DNA from: Inonotus obliquus
Lineage: Eukaryota; Basidiomycota; Agaricomycetes; Hymenochaetales; Hymenochaetaceae
Length of the DNA stretch: 64,000 nucleotides
Direction: 5' to 3'
Assembly (NCBI GenBank): GCA_032164295.1
Contig: JAJHTX010000001.1
Coordinates: 992,001-1,056,000, forward strand
A program made the position numbers and the translations under genes. The notes beneath the pieces are model-generated. The model saw only the letters and a program-made list of their open reading frames with translations, had not been told where the DNA came from and did not search any database. Position 1 is the first letter of the stretch. Each line of letters opens with the position of its first letter. Below are positions 34,514 through 47,099 of the stretch, in pieces.

Positions 34514-37288
34514 ATGCGTAAGAACAGATCGTTTTTGGAATTTCACATTGGTTTGCTAATCTGCCCTCAGCGACCTCGTCTACTTCCTTCGCGTTCCCTT
34601 CCACGGAAACCGCGAATGGGGCTCCTCCCACCCCAACACCATCTCCCCAGCGTCGCCAACACCTACTCTCTTTTCGTAGAATATCACTTCCGACCGCACC
34701 AAGTCTGTTAAACAGACACTCTACAGCTAGTCTAGCTTCATTCGATTCGGTCCCTGAGAACGCAAATGCGAATGCTTCCGAAGCTTTAAACATGCTTCAG
34801 AATGTCGGCGTGAAACCGCTAAGCAAGTCTTCCTCCGTTGATGCAAATAGACGGTTGCGCAAGCGAAGAGATAGTATGAAACCCAACGATGAGGGTAAAA
34901 CAGCTAGGAAACGAAAAATCATTGCCGAGTTTTATGATACAGAACGCGCATATGTCGAAGGCTTAGACTTGATTTATTCAGTACGTTTTCTAAATATCAT
35001 TTTCTGGCAGTGAAGCTGAATAGCCCTCGTTCAGTACTTTTTAACACCATTGATTGAGTCTCTCGACACCCCTACTCCATTACTCAGCAGGGAGGATCTC
35101 ATATCGGTTTTCTCGAACTTCATCGACATATGGAATCTTCATCGCTCTTTCTTCACGTCTCTCACTGATGTTCTATCCACTTCACTGTCTCAAGCAGGCC
35201 CAGAGCCGCCTCCGCTCTCACCTGTCCTTATCTCCCACTTCCCTTACTTATCCCTTTATACGCCATTCGTATCAAGCTTCTCCGACGTCATGGCTAAGCT
35301 TTCCGAGCTCAGATATTCTAATGTCATTTTCGACGCTTTCATCAAGGAGCGGGAGGCGGACGAACGGTGTGGGAAGCTGAAGCTTCGGGATTGGCTCTTG
35401 ACTATCGTTCAACGCTGTCCCCGATACTTGCTCCTGCTCAAGGACCTTATTAATTGTACGGATCTCGAAGATCCAGAACGATCAAACCTGATAGCAGCTC
35501 ATTCACTGCTGGCGAAGGGTGAGTGGCATGGAGTTATGGCGCCAGACAGGCACTCACACGTAGACTGACAGTCACAACATCACTTGACACCTCTTTGCAT
35601 ACACACGCGCAAACGTTGGCCCTTCTCTCACTGCAACGATCGACGCATAACCTGCCTATTCAGCTTGTTAGTCCTGGCCGGAGCCTTCTCAAGCGCGGCA
35701 CGTTCATGCAGCTAGACAATTCTTCCGTTCTCAAGGAACGTGAATTCCTTCTATTCTCAGACTGCCTAGTTTGGATCGCCAACGACAGAATGGTCGAGGC
35801 CGAGTGGTTGCGCCGCAATAATGATCCAAGTGTCAGCGGCGTAGGGTTCGTTCGCAGTGGATCACCAGGGAAGCGACCAGAGTTCAAACGAACCAGAAGT
35901 AAAAGTGAAAATGAGATAACGGATATGACCAAAGCACATCAAAGACAGGCACAAATCAGTCCGAAGAAGACAGGCATGAATCAATCATATGCGTCCGAAG
36001 AGAGATGGTGGTTCAAAGGCAAAGTAGACCTGGTTGATGTTGAAGTGGTACTTAGCAGTAATCGAGAACCCGGCGACGAGCGTAGATTAGATATTCTCAA
36101 CCCGGAGATGTCTTTCGTGCTCTACGCTGATAACCAGCAAATCAGGGATGACTGGGTCGGCACTATCCGGGCTGCGAAGGCGTCCCTCCTTGTCTCTTTG
36201 CATGTTATGCACCCCAATTCCACACTCTCATCCTCGTCTTCGACAAATCATATTCGTCGCTCCTTGCAAGCGCTACCCTATCTCCCCGAGGAGGACGAGA
36301 CCCAGGCACTCCCCAAGCGGGGCAAAGTTGATCACTTCATGCCAGCGGTATGGGTGCCGGACGGGAGAACGGACTCATGCATGAGGTGTGGTAAATCCTT
36401 CGGCTGGAGAAGACGAAGACACCACTGCAGATTGTGCGGTCGTTGTGTTTGTGCTGCTTGTTCTGAACGAGTTCGTGTCATCGTCATCCTTCCTACAATT
36501 TTTCCTCACACTTACACATCTTTCTGCAGACCTTTTTTATATCAGATCCAGCAGCGAACCACTCCAGCAAGTCGGCAAGAGCGTGCAATTCCTGCTATGA
36601 CACTGTGTTTCCCGTCATCGAATCATCTGCTTCGGAAGGGACTATCTCAGCAGCACATTCGGGATCAACGTTAACAAGCTTCCCGTCCTGGAAAACGCAG
36701 AAGCCGAGCGCATTAAACCTCTCTAAGCCTTCAGAGCTCATGGAGTTGGATGCCGCTACTCCCTCATCCGGCTCTCCGTCAAAAAGGGTAGGCGTAATAC
36801 GAAGATCGAAAGCTAGGCCGTTGAGTCACCCAGTGTTACCAGAGGTTTTTGGAACTTCTTCCGAGGACACATTAAGGAGCGGCTGGAAGGGAGAAGCGGA
36901 AGAGAGCCCTGGCGACCTCGGTTCACACTCTCTAACAGAGGCAGGACAAGTGCTTGGAGACATTTCCAACTCTGCTTTACCTTCTAGGCATTCGGATATC
37001 GTACAACCTTCTCTCTCTGCGGATGAAATTTCGTCTCGGTCTAGGAAAAGGTTTTCGATGCCTGCTATTGCCTTGCAGACGACTGCGGTAACAGCTCATC
37101 CAAAAATCAGTGGCGAAGGGCGTTCCAAACGATTTTCTTTGGTATTGGGCAGCAAACAACGATCTGCTGTGCAAGCGTCGGACCATCCAGAAGGGATAAA
37201 AGCGGACGCAAAACGAGAGCTGAAACATGGGGCTGCCGCTGCAAAATTACAGGAGCTGTTAGAACGGACGAGCTCAGCGCAATCATAA
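34514..37288 (+). CDS. Rho guanine-nucleotide exchange factor with DH, PH and FYVE domains (FGD-like)
   Basis: Five exons (34514-34517, 34571-34980, 35035-35518, 35572-36470, 36530-37288) give 851 aa. The first coding exon is four nucleotides. A Ser/Thr-rich N-terminus leads to a DH domain (about 115-315; RKRKIIAEFYDTERAYVEGL at its start and LLTIVQRCPRYLLLLKDLI at its end). A PH domain (about 345-520, interrupted by a basic Ser-rich loop) follows. The FYVE zinc finger (about 560-625) has WVPDG, RRRRHHCRLCG and CNSCYD. DH-PH modules activate Rho-type GTPases and FYVE binds PI3P on endosomes, so the protein probably couples endosomal membranes to Cdc42/Rho signalling. A disordered C-terminus completes it. 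Confidence 0.92.
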
Positions 37289-37584
37289 TTTTATCATGTA
37301 CGATGTTCAAACGGCTTTGTTCTGAACTGGATTATTGGACTCTGCGGACGAATATTTGTTTCTTGCAATGTGTATAGTAGTGTAGCGTTATTGAGTTTAT
37401 GTAGCAGGTGTATGTGTATAGCAACGCATCAACCAAAAAGTTTTCATTTGATCCGGGAATAGCCGGGAATAGCCGGAGTCACGCTCACGTGCACGACGCG
37501 TTGAACTAAACACTGGGTGAAGCCACGATCAAGCTCTGTATCTATCCACATCAACGCTGCGTGCTACCGAGTACCATCTCCACC
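37289..37584. promoter_or_regulatory. Upstream region of the coiled-coil gene
   Basis: About 300 bp. It contains a short tandem word (CCGGGAATAG twice, near 37454-37473), a CACGTG box near 37486 and one ACGCGT at 37496-37501, about 85 bp before the start codon. Confidence 0.45.
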
Positions 37585-40500
37585 ATGTCGTGGGACTTTA
37601 CAGCGGATGACCTTCGAAAGGAACTCAAGGAACTAAAAGAAAAGCTTGCTGTGCAAGGTGCGTGTGCTGGCTCATGTCGCTAGAAAGTTGACTAACGACG
37701 TGCAATCTTCAGGCGTAAAGGTTGGCGAACAGGAGACGAAACTTCTCAAATACGAGGAAGAGCTAAAGATATCGAGGGAGAACTGTATTGATGCTTTGAG
37801 CAAGGTGAGCTCTCATTGCGACTTGGAGATGGTTGTTGAGTCATGTAATTGCCTTCTTTCTTAGTTGCGAAGAGAGGCCGATCGCAGGGTTGAACTGGAA
37901 GAAGCATTGAAGAGAAGAACAGAAGAGCTTCGTAATGAGAAGTATACCCGCGAGAATGTCGAAGGAGCCTTACGGCTTGCAAAGGAAGAACGGGAGAGGG
38001 AGGCCGCTTCTGCAAGGGAAGCGCATCACTACTTGAATCAAGCAGCCGTCGAGTCCAACGACTATCGGACGGAACAAGAACGTACGGCCGCAGAGAAGGC
38101 AAAGCTAGAAGCCCAGGTCCGAGAGCTGCAGGGGGAACTGCGGAGATACCACGTTGCTCCTCCTCCTCCACCCAAGACTCCCGCACGGCCACGCTCGTCT
38201 TCGCTCACTAATCTCAACAAGGTGGCCATGCTAGAGCGCGATATCGAAAAAATTCGTGCATCTGCTTCCGCTTTTGAACTTGATCTCCAGTCCACACAGA
38301 ATAAGTTGTCCAGAGTGCAGTCGGACCTGATTCGCACAGAAAACGAAAGGGACGCAATAGAGAAACGATTGAAAGTTCAGGAACAGAAAGTGAAGGATGT
38401 ACTGTCGGAGAAAGACGACCTGCAAGTGGAGCTACAGTTCTACCGTGAACAGGGTGGTTCGTCGCGCGAGGATGAGCTCATGGAGCGATTAGAAGAGGAA
38501 GAAGCTAAAGTGGCTTTGTTGGAGAAACAGCTCTCACAGTCCTGTAGCTCGGGTGCTAGTAGACGCGCTGTTGAACAACTTCAAGCTCGACTTAATGACG
38601 AGGTTTCACGCCGCGAGAATTTGGAAGCACGCGAAATACAGCTTGTTCAAGATAGAGAAGAGGCATTTAACGAGCTCGACAATTTGAAGAAAACATCCGA
38701 ACAGCTGGAAGAATCAGTCGTTCGGAAGGAGTTGAACCTCAGTGAGGTCGAGTCGCGATGCAGGTATGATATTTACTCACCAGGTGCTTGGTTTGTCCTA
38801 ACCCCCATATAGATCACTTCAGCAACAGCTTGACGACGCGCACCGCGCTGCCTCTCATGCCGCGGGAGTTGATGAGGAGAAAATCAAGGATATGGTGAAT
38901 TGTATTGCCCGTGTCCGCGCTGAACGTGACGAATTACGAGCTCATTTGGAATTCGTTCAGACGGAGGCTCATTTCAAGGTCGAATCGCTCGAGAACAAGC
39001 TGGCTAGCCAAGCCTTAAATACTCCCGATCCCGCACATCTTCAGGAGTACCATCAGGTTCTTGCCCGGTTGAACGACGAGCTGGAGAGCAAAAAGCGCAG
39101 CTACTTCAAGCTACAAACGGCTCTGCAAGCAATGATTATCACAGTCCAACATCTACCCGTCCTGGACCTCTCCGCCAGAATTGAAGAGGTCAACCGCCTG
39201 GTCATCGAGCATAAAGCCGCCATCGCAGCCAAGGATGAGGAACTGAGCGAGTTTAAGCTTCGCTTATCAGACACATCAACCGCTCTTCGCAAGGAGGAAG
39301 GTGTGCGCTCTGCCCTTGAAGCCCAAGTCCGACAGCTCGAGGTTGATTTGAGCACAGTCAAACAGGAGCTTGCGGACACATCGGAACATTGCGAGCGCCT
39401 TGAGGCCAGGCTATCTACTGGAGCCTCTCGCGATGCCATTACTCGTTCTCTGAAGAGCGAGGTCGAGGAGTTGAGAAATAGGATTATGCGGCGGACTGAG
39501 CAAATCGGATTCCAGCAGCATGACATCAAGAGGCTAGAAACGAATATGCGTCTCACGGAAGAACGCCTCGAGGAAGCGATCGGTGAGTTGGAGTTGGCAG
39601 AGACCGCGAAGGCTGCTATGATTGAGGATTGCTCGAACGCCCGTGAAGAGCGGGACGAGGCCAAGAAAGCGCTGATGAAGGTCGAGCTCGAAGCCGAGAA
39701 GCTCTCTTCGCAGATAAAGCAAAGAGAGAGGGAAGCAGGCGAACTTCGATCCGCATTGGCGGCTATTGAAGAGGGCGGAGAGAAGGCGAATGCGACCAAG
39801 GACAACGAGTCATTATTGATGGCACAAGCCATTGCTGAACGAGATGTCCATATTAAGGCCCTAACGGAAAGGCTCGAAGCGACCACGAGCGCGCTGCGTC
39901 AGGCTGAAGAACAGTCCGCTTCTCTTGGGAAGGATATTGAGGAATTGCGACAAGTCACTTGCCGATCAGTGGACGACTTGCACAAGCAGATGCAAAGCAA
40001 GGAGACTGCCGTATCGGAGGAGCTTGAACGGCGTGCTCAAGAACTGCTTAGCCTTACCAAGGAGCTGGACTCTTCAAGACTTGCCCTTGACGAATATAGG
40101 AGTACGCTGGAGGCGAAGAATGCTGAATGCCGACGCGCACAAGACGAAATGGAAGCACTTTCGGCGGAACTCGCTTCACTGAAAGCTGATATGGCTCCAT
40201 ACGATGAGAGGGTTGCGCACCAAGAGACAAAGGAAGCACTTCTTGCGAAGGAAGAGGAGCTCAAGCAGAAGACCGAAGACCTACGTCGATTGATGACTGA
40301 GCTAGATGCAACAAAAGCTAGTCGGGAAGAGTCGGTTCGCATGCTGGAGTCAAAGAAAGAGGAATTGACGGCGAACTCCGCGGAATTGAAGAGCGTTCTC
40401 TCCGAGATCGATGCGAGAAACAAGGAACATGAGGCATCCCTCGAAGCAAAGGAAGCACGGCTGGCCGAAATGAACGAAATGGCTGCACGACTCGAGACGG

Positions 40501-42336
40501 AGAAAAGAGACCTGCAAATCCGACTTGCGGCGTTTGAGGCTGAGACTGACAAGGAACTTGCCGATGCTACATCTCTCCGTTCAGTTCTGGAAGAGGAGAG
40601 GAAACGTTCCGACCAGCAGATTCAGCAACTCGAAGCCGAACTTGCCTCGCTACGCGCTGAAAAAGTTGATAAGGAGCGAGCCTCCGAAGCAGTCAGAACT
40701 GAGCTCTTCAGCCGTTGTGAGGAGACTCTTGCTGTGTTGGAGACTACCAAGAAGGAACTCCAAGAGAAACAAGCTCTCTGTGATACGCTTGCCGATGAGC
40801 GACGGAAGGCAGCGGATTGTCGGGATGATGAGGCGGCAGATCTCAAGAAGCAGCTCGTTGATCTGACAACTGAGCTTGAAAGTTTGCGGAAGTCGCTGGA
40901 AGAGGAGATCGATGATCGCAACCGAGAGACTACTGCCCATCAGGAGGAACTCCAAGTAGCTTTGGAAAGACAAGAATCACTTTCTGCAGTCGAGTCGGAG
41001 TTACGCCGTACTGTTGATAGGTATCGACAACAACTGGAGGAAGTCCGCGCAAATCTTATGACGCTTCAGGATGAGAATACGACGTTGCAATCTGACCTGG
41101 ACAATCTGTCCAGTGAACGTACGCGCGCTAGCCATAAAAGCCAAACGCTTGAAAGGCAGCTAGCTTCAAATGAGAGGGAACTGTCCGACCTGCGTGGCGA
41201 GATGTCCCGTTTGCGTGAAGCCCTCTCGAAATCGGAGAGGTCTGGCAAGGCGGCGGAGATGAACCTGTTGCTCATCAGTCAGCAACATGAGCGGACAATC
41301 TCTTCTCTACGGAGCCAGCTGAAAGAGCGCGAGAAGGATTCTGAGCGCATCCAAAAGCTGCAGCAAATCGTTGGCGAGACGAGAGAGCAGATCGGTGAAA
41401 TGGAAGGCCTGCTCAAGGACAGGTGTGCGGAGATCGAAGAGAACGACGATAAGTTCATCCAGTAAGTCTTCCTATAAAGTCGCATCGCATTTTCTGATTA
41501 AACAAACACTGCGCAGGATGCTGAAGGAAAAGAAGAAGTTGACAAGCAAGGTTGAATCCTTGACCAAGAAGAACAATGCGTTGCAGAAGAAACTTTCGGC
41601 CGCGAATGCGGAAACTCCAGTCGTAAAATCTCCCCCTCCAGAGGTTCCTGCACGGCGACGAAGCGCAGCCATGGATCCCGCCCAGTCAACTTCCAAGTCC
41701 ACGGTCTCTTTTACACCTGTGCCACCTGCAGCGTCGTCACTTCCAGCTGTAAAACGTGAGTCGTTGGAGTCGAAACGGGCCATTCGTCCGCCTCCGACCG
41801 AAGCTCCCAGGGAGACAAGGCGTGTTTCGGGTTCGAAGAGACGTCGGGAATCTTCTCCGCCCTTGGATGAAATTCCTACCTCAACTTCGATAGGCAAGAA
41901 GCGACCTTTGCCTGACGATTCAGATTCAGGTTGTGCTCCGGTCGAGGCGCGACTTCCAGATGCTTTCAAGCCTGGCAGCAGTAGCTCATCGGCGCTCCCT
42001 GCAGTCACTTCAGATTTCGAAGCACCACTAAAGCCATTGGCGCCCGAGTTGACTACCACTCCTCGTAAACGGAGAACGGCGCCGCACTCAGGTTTCACGC
42101 CTGTGAGGGGTCAATCTACCACTCTTCGGCCCTTCCTTAGCCAGCCTTCACCTGTAAAAAGGTCTGCGGCCAGCCGAGCCTTGCAATCCTCAACGGTTAT
42201 CTCAGATATAACGAATAGTCCGCCGAGGTCTAAGCGTCTTTTCACAAAGGAGCCTGGGAATTCGGAACCACGCATGGAGAAACCAGCTGGAAAGGGTTGG
42301 CTAGGGAAGATTCGTGGAAGATCGAATCTCTCGTAG
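37585..42336 (+). CDS. Large coiled-coil protein (1510 aa)
   Basis: Five exons (37585-37657, 37713-37804, 37865-38763, 38813-41461, 41517-42336) give 1510 aa. After a short start (MSWDFTADDLRKELKELKEK), almost the whole chain to about residue 1280 is heptad-repeat sequence rich in Glu, Leu, Arg and Lys. One break near 150 carries a proline-rich APPPPPKTPARPRS. The last 230 residues are Ser/Pro/basic and disordered, with SP and TP sites and a basic end (GWLGKIRGRSNLS). I do not recognise an orthologue. The architecture resembles spindle-pole, kinetochore-associated or tethering proteins, and low-level likeness to myosin or SMC rods is expected from composition alone. The SP/TP-rich tail could be a kinase target. 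Confidence 0.85.
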
Positions 42337-42369
42337 AACGCGTCAACAGTCGAATAATGAAATCTGTTC

Positions 42370-42509
42370 GTAATTATGTGATTATGACTTTCGTTTATCT
42401 TTTGAACTACACCCAGACTTGCGCAAGATGTATCTGTACGTAATTATGTGATTATGACTTTCGTTTATCTTTTGAACTACACCCAGACTTGCGCAAGATG
42501 TATCTGTAC
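42370..42509. repeat. Perfect 70-bp tandem duplication
   Basis: Bases 42370-42439 and 42440-42509 are identical over the full 70 bp, head to tail, beginning GTAATTATGTG and ending TATCTGTAC. The duplicate lies just 3' of the coiled-coil stop (42336) and 160 bp before the Lgl/tomosyn start, so it falls in the 3' UTR or promoter. Perfect identity suggests a recent event or an assembly artefact. Confidence 0.95.
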
Positions 42510-42670
42510 CATCATCTAATTTAGTTCTCTTTTCTGCTTCCGCCCGAAGCGAATCGAATCTTTGCTTTGCCGCGCCAAGCGATATATGGATCACGTGCGT
42601 TACTTTTACGGTACTTGGCCATTACCACCATGAAGATGGCCGCCCTGATGCTCTCCACTGATGAACACTC

Positions 42671-45600
42671 ATGGCTCTATTCGGGGGATCCAAGGCGTTT
42701 CTCGACTTCTCGTATGATTTGCGCGATAAACGAGATTGGAAACTCGCTATCATCAGGGAAGCGGCATATCTGAGTCATCCTACCGCGTTCGCTGTAGACG
42801 CCACAAATGGTTTGCTGGCTGTAGGTGAGCGTGGAAACTCAGATAGATAGACGTTTTGAATTCACAGCGGACTCGTATAGGGACGAAGGATGGCAAGATA
42901 TTGATATTCGGTTCCCAAGCTGCCTCGGTACTTGTTCGAATTTCAAAGCCAGTGAAATTCCTTGCCTTCGCCTCGCTCGTGTTTAAACTACTTTGTGTCG
43001 GTACGCGTCCGCATTTATGCACGTCTTTCTTAAGCTTACGACCTATTAAGATGAGCGTGGAACTCTTCATGTATGGGATCTCGGCCAACTTGGCCGACCG
43101 AAACTTGTCATAGCTGAATCGTTTAGAGAATCCGTTACGTGAGTTCCTCGTTCGCAGGTATCGGTGTATCTGATGTTAACTGTCTGCCAGTTGTATAGTA
43201 ACATCACCATATCATAGTCATGTAAGTTTCTCTCTGAGATCCTTTCGCCTGGTTAATTTCTATCCGACAAGGCGATAGTTGGTTTAGAACGAGGCGCGGT
43301 CGTTACATTTGACATCCTATGCTCGAAGCGCTCGCAGTACACCATACCAAATGTGTGGAGGCCTCATGAAAGAGGATTATCTATTGGTGGTCTCCCTGGT
43401 CTCGAAACCGTTGATTCGTGGGTATCCGGCTGCGTGTCTGATTAGATTCGTACTGAATTATGGAAGGTCCGAGATCTTGGATATCATTGCACATCCGAGA
43501 GACTTGAATATAATCTTCATGCTATTCCCAGGAGGTGTCGTCCATTACGACTTGGTGCGATTGTATGTCTGCTTTGACACTATACTTAGTGCTCACATCA
43601 TGCCACAGACTGAACGTCGCGCCCTTCATCATTACTCGCTTATCATCGCCCCTGGTGCCCCTGGTGCGCTCGGATATCTCGATCCTGTAAGTGTGTCATT
43701 AAATTCAGTGAAAACTTCTCATGTTCTCCCCTAGGATGTGTTAAAGCCTCGTCGACCGTCCTTAACTGCAATGGCTGTGCACGCATCTGGCCAGCTATTC
43801 ATTACAGGCCACATTGACGGGACTCTTGCTTTCTGGGCCGTTGACGACGAAGACCGACCGCTTATGGTCAGGACGGTTGAGAAAATCGACATTAACTACC
43901 CTGAAGGAGAAGAACTCGACCTGGTTCTGTCGGATCCTCGACCTCGCTCCGAAAGTGAGATAGCACGCCACCGACTGGAACCGATATTTAAGTTATCCTG
44001 GGCCTCATTTGGATCCCTGTCTCTCAGTGATCCATACAATTGTGATACTGTTTTGACAGTACTTGGGGGTACACATCCGAGTAGTCAGTCGGGGATTACT
44101 GCTCTACGACTGCCTCCTCTCGTTTTGCCTGCTCCTCCTTCCACCGGCGTTGATGGGGTACATTCGGACATGCGAAAATTTCTGGTCAAGTCCTTTTCCT
44201 CCATGGAAACATTCTTATATCCCACAGTGGGCCCCGCCATCGACTTCCTTCTGGTACCGAAAGAAACTCCGCATTTCGGAGGCAATCACGATCCCGGAGC
44301 AGTCCTCATTATGTTTGAATGGCCAGAAGGCCAACGGAGTATTGATGCAAGAGAGTTCCCTCCTCCGAAATTTGGCATTGGTCGGACTAATGTGAGGCCT
44401 TCGCCTGACAGTAGGGATTCCGATAACCCACTGGAAGCGGAACTTTCTTCTGCATTAAAATCCATGCGCTTGACTGAGGATCCGAAAGACTATACACAGT
44501 CACTTCCGTCAGCATTTTGGACGGGCCTTTACGCTGTCTGTGATGGCGATGTCGTACGGCTTGAAGCCGAAGAATATGAACTGCTGCGAAAGGCATACCA
44601 ACCATCTGCATCAAACCTATTTACTCAGCTCGGGCGGGATAAAGTTGCGGGAATCGCATGGGTAAACTACGCAGATGATGACCAGGCTCAAGATGTTCTT
44701 TCCACGAAGAGACAAGCGCATCGGTTACTCGTAACTCACCATCGTGACCTGACTGTCCGATTTCAAGATATCAGCCCCCAACTTCTCATTGGATCCATGT
44801 CCGCGCCTTTATCGTCTTCTTTCCCAGCACCTTTGCCGCACTTGACAATTTCTCTGCCACAGTTGATTGCAGAGCCCTGTATTTCAAATGCCCGTAGATC
44901 GCTATCGCTGGGTGAGGCAGAAATACAATCCGCACAGCTGACAAGGGAATCCAACGAGTGCATGGTTGTGATGAGAAGTGGACATGTCTTTGTTTTTGGT
45001 TTCGATGGACGGCAGAGGGATATATCGGACTTCAAAGACCTCCAAGATGATCTTATCCGACTGGTTCACATACCAGCGGGGGCATGCACGTTCCAGCCAA
45101 CAGTGATGGTTGAAAACGTCTGGGGTCCCGTAACGATAGCCGAAATGTCGAACATAGGTACGTAAATACTGGTATGGGCTTGACATGACATTGATGGTCG
45201 TTCTCACCTTAGGATTCCTTGCTATCGCGTACGCGACCGGCGCTTTGATTATTGTGGATATGCGCCACCCAAAGATAATATTTCGCGACGAAGGAGATCC
45301 GAAAGCGCAAAAGAGGCTTTCCAGGGCCCTGCACTTGCAGGGTGCAGAGGATGAGAAGCAAATTATATCTATGAAATGGTTTGTTTGCGGGTATGGTGAT
45401 GGTGAATACGTCCTATTTCATGTCACACCTGAGTAACTCACCCCCTTCTCTGGAAAGATACAATTCCGAAATTGCGCCTGATTGTTTGCCATCGTTCTGG
45501 TCATGCACGCTTCGTCTCGCTTCGTCAATCTCGGATATCTGGGTGGCAAGTGGAGGGAGTAGAGAAGCTTGATGGAGTAGACGATCCGTTGCCGAACGGA

Positions 45601-46766
45601 ACATTCATCCTGCAAGCCAAGACAGGCACAAGTCGTGCTGCTTCACGCATGTTATTAAAGGAAGCATTGCAGGGCACTGCAAACCCCGCTTTAACAGCGA
45701 AAGACTCGAATGATGATGGGGCACACTGCTTTTGGGTCTCTGCTGGTGAGAAAGGCGCCAAATGTCACGTCAACATTGTAGGCGGAAGGGCCGGTAAGGT
45801 TGATTGGGGCAGAGGAAGGAAAACCGAATATGTCCAAGTCATCACGAGGAATGGTCTGTAACCACGCAGGCTGATGGGCTGTCTGCTGTCATACTGAACG
45901 AACTTTGCAGGATTACATGCGCTGGCTGTAGTGATGGACACCCGTGAGGTTTTCATATATTCGCTACCGGCCTTGGAGCCTATGCATATCTTTGAGCTCC
46001 CGAAACAGCCAAATTCGTGCGTTTTATCATCGGAATCCATCAAGTCGACTACTAACACTGACGCCAAATCAGCGTGATATCCATCGACGATACTGGTGAC
46101 TTTGTCGACTGGATTTTTGACGAGCAAGGAGAGGCAGTTATCGGGGTGACGCTTGGAACCTTGTTTTCCATCCGACGCGTCTTCGATGAGCCTGTGGTTG
46201 ACTTTACAGTGGGAAGACGCTCTGCTCCAAGCATGCCTCCCCCTGTACCACTTGCACCCATAAGCTATTTAGGTTCCTGGTTCAACTTCAAGAAGGGCAA
46301 AAGTGGCGACGCAATTGATGATCTTCGTGAGTGTCGATTGATTTCGCCCAGGCTGTCTATTGACTGCAATTCAGTTGCTGGTCCAAACAGACCCATTCCG
46401 CAGGATGCTGCTACATCAAGCATCGTAAGTAGCGAATGGCAAGCCCAGATGCAAAGCCGGGCGCAGGAGCTCGCAAAGCAGGCAAGCCAGACGAGCTCAA
46501 ATCTTTATGCGAACCTGTCAACTGCGGTCTCAGAAAGGGGGCAAGTACTGTATGCTGTGATCTTTGGAATCTGGCTAAGTGTTTTGCAGTGACATGCTTA
46601 ATGGTCTTCAGAAGCAATTCGATTCCTTGGAAGAAAGCAGCAAAAAGATGATGCTTGAGGTGCGTCCTGGGTACATTTCAGGGCTAGTAGTCGCTTAATT
46701 CTTATACGTTATCAGGCAAAGAAGCTTGCTGCTGAACAGGCAGGCAGGCGATGGTTTAGTTTTTGA
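42671..46766 (+). CDS. Lgl/tomosyn/Sro7-family exocytosis regulator with R-SNARE-like tail
   Basis: Fifteen exons give 1121 aa: 42671-42824, 42881-43000, 43051-43138, 43191-43221, 43272-43421, 43474-43554, 43609-43686, 43735-45157, 45213-45401, 45458-45853, 45911-46016, 46073-46326, 46375-46549, 46590-46659, 46716-46766. WD40-type blades of the Lgl double propeller are seen, for example AVDATNGLLAVGTKDGKILIFG and DERGTLHVWDLGQLG. The Lgl signatures IIAHPRDLNIIFMLFPGGVVHYDLTERR and IAPGAPG follow. The last 60 residues form an R-SNARE-like helix (VSERGQVLDMLNGLQKQFDSL) whose Arg sits at the synaptobrevin zero-layer position, as in tomosyn. Such proteins bind t-SNAREs and Rab/exocyst to control secretion and polarity. 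Confidence 0.88.
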
Positions 46767-47099
46767 ATGTCGTTGTAGTCGCTGACTGCTTGTAAACCTA
46801 AGAAAAGTGTAGCGTCATCGGTTCGCAAATGTAATGGTGTAGCGTCTGTAGTGCTATGTAGCCAAATACAATCTTGGTTTGAATCTCAGGAGACGGGTGA
46901 ATAGGCCCTGGCTGCTGCTTTCATGCATGCCTCAAGAGCTTCTTTGGATGTATTTATGCGTGTGACGCGTCGATCTCTTAGTGGGGTGAAGCGTGAAGAT
47001 CTTCATGACTGCCGTCGCCAACCACATTTCGTGTCTCTGTTGTGTTGCAGCTCTCTAAAACATCTCCTTCGACTCCGAGCCCCTTGTCGCGTTACTGCA

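Noticed and set aside
39101..42098. Long minus-strand frames (39886-39101, 40552-40037, 42098-41472) opposite the coiled-coil gene
   Set aside because: They are antisense shadows: Glu/Lys-rich coding DNA gives Ser/Leu/Phe-rich open frames on the other strand. They have no domains.
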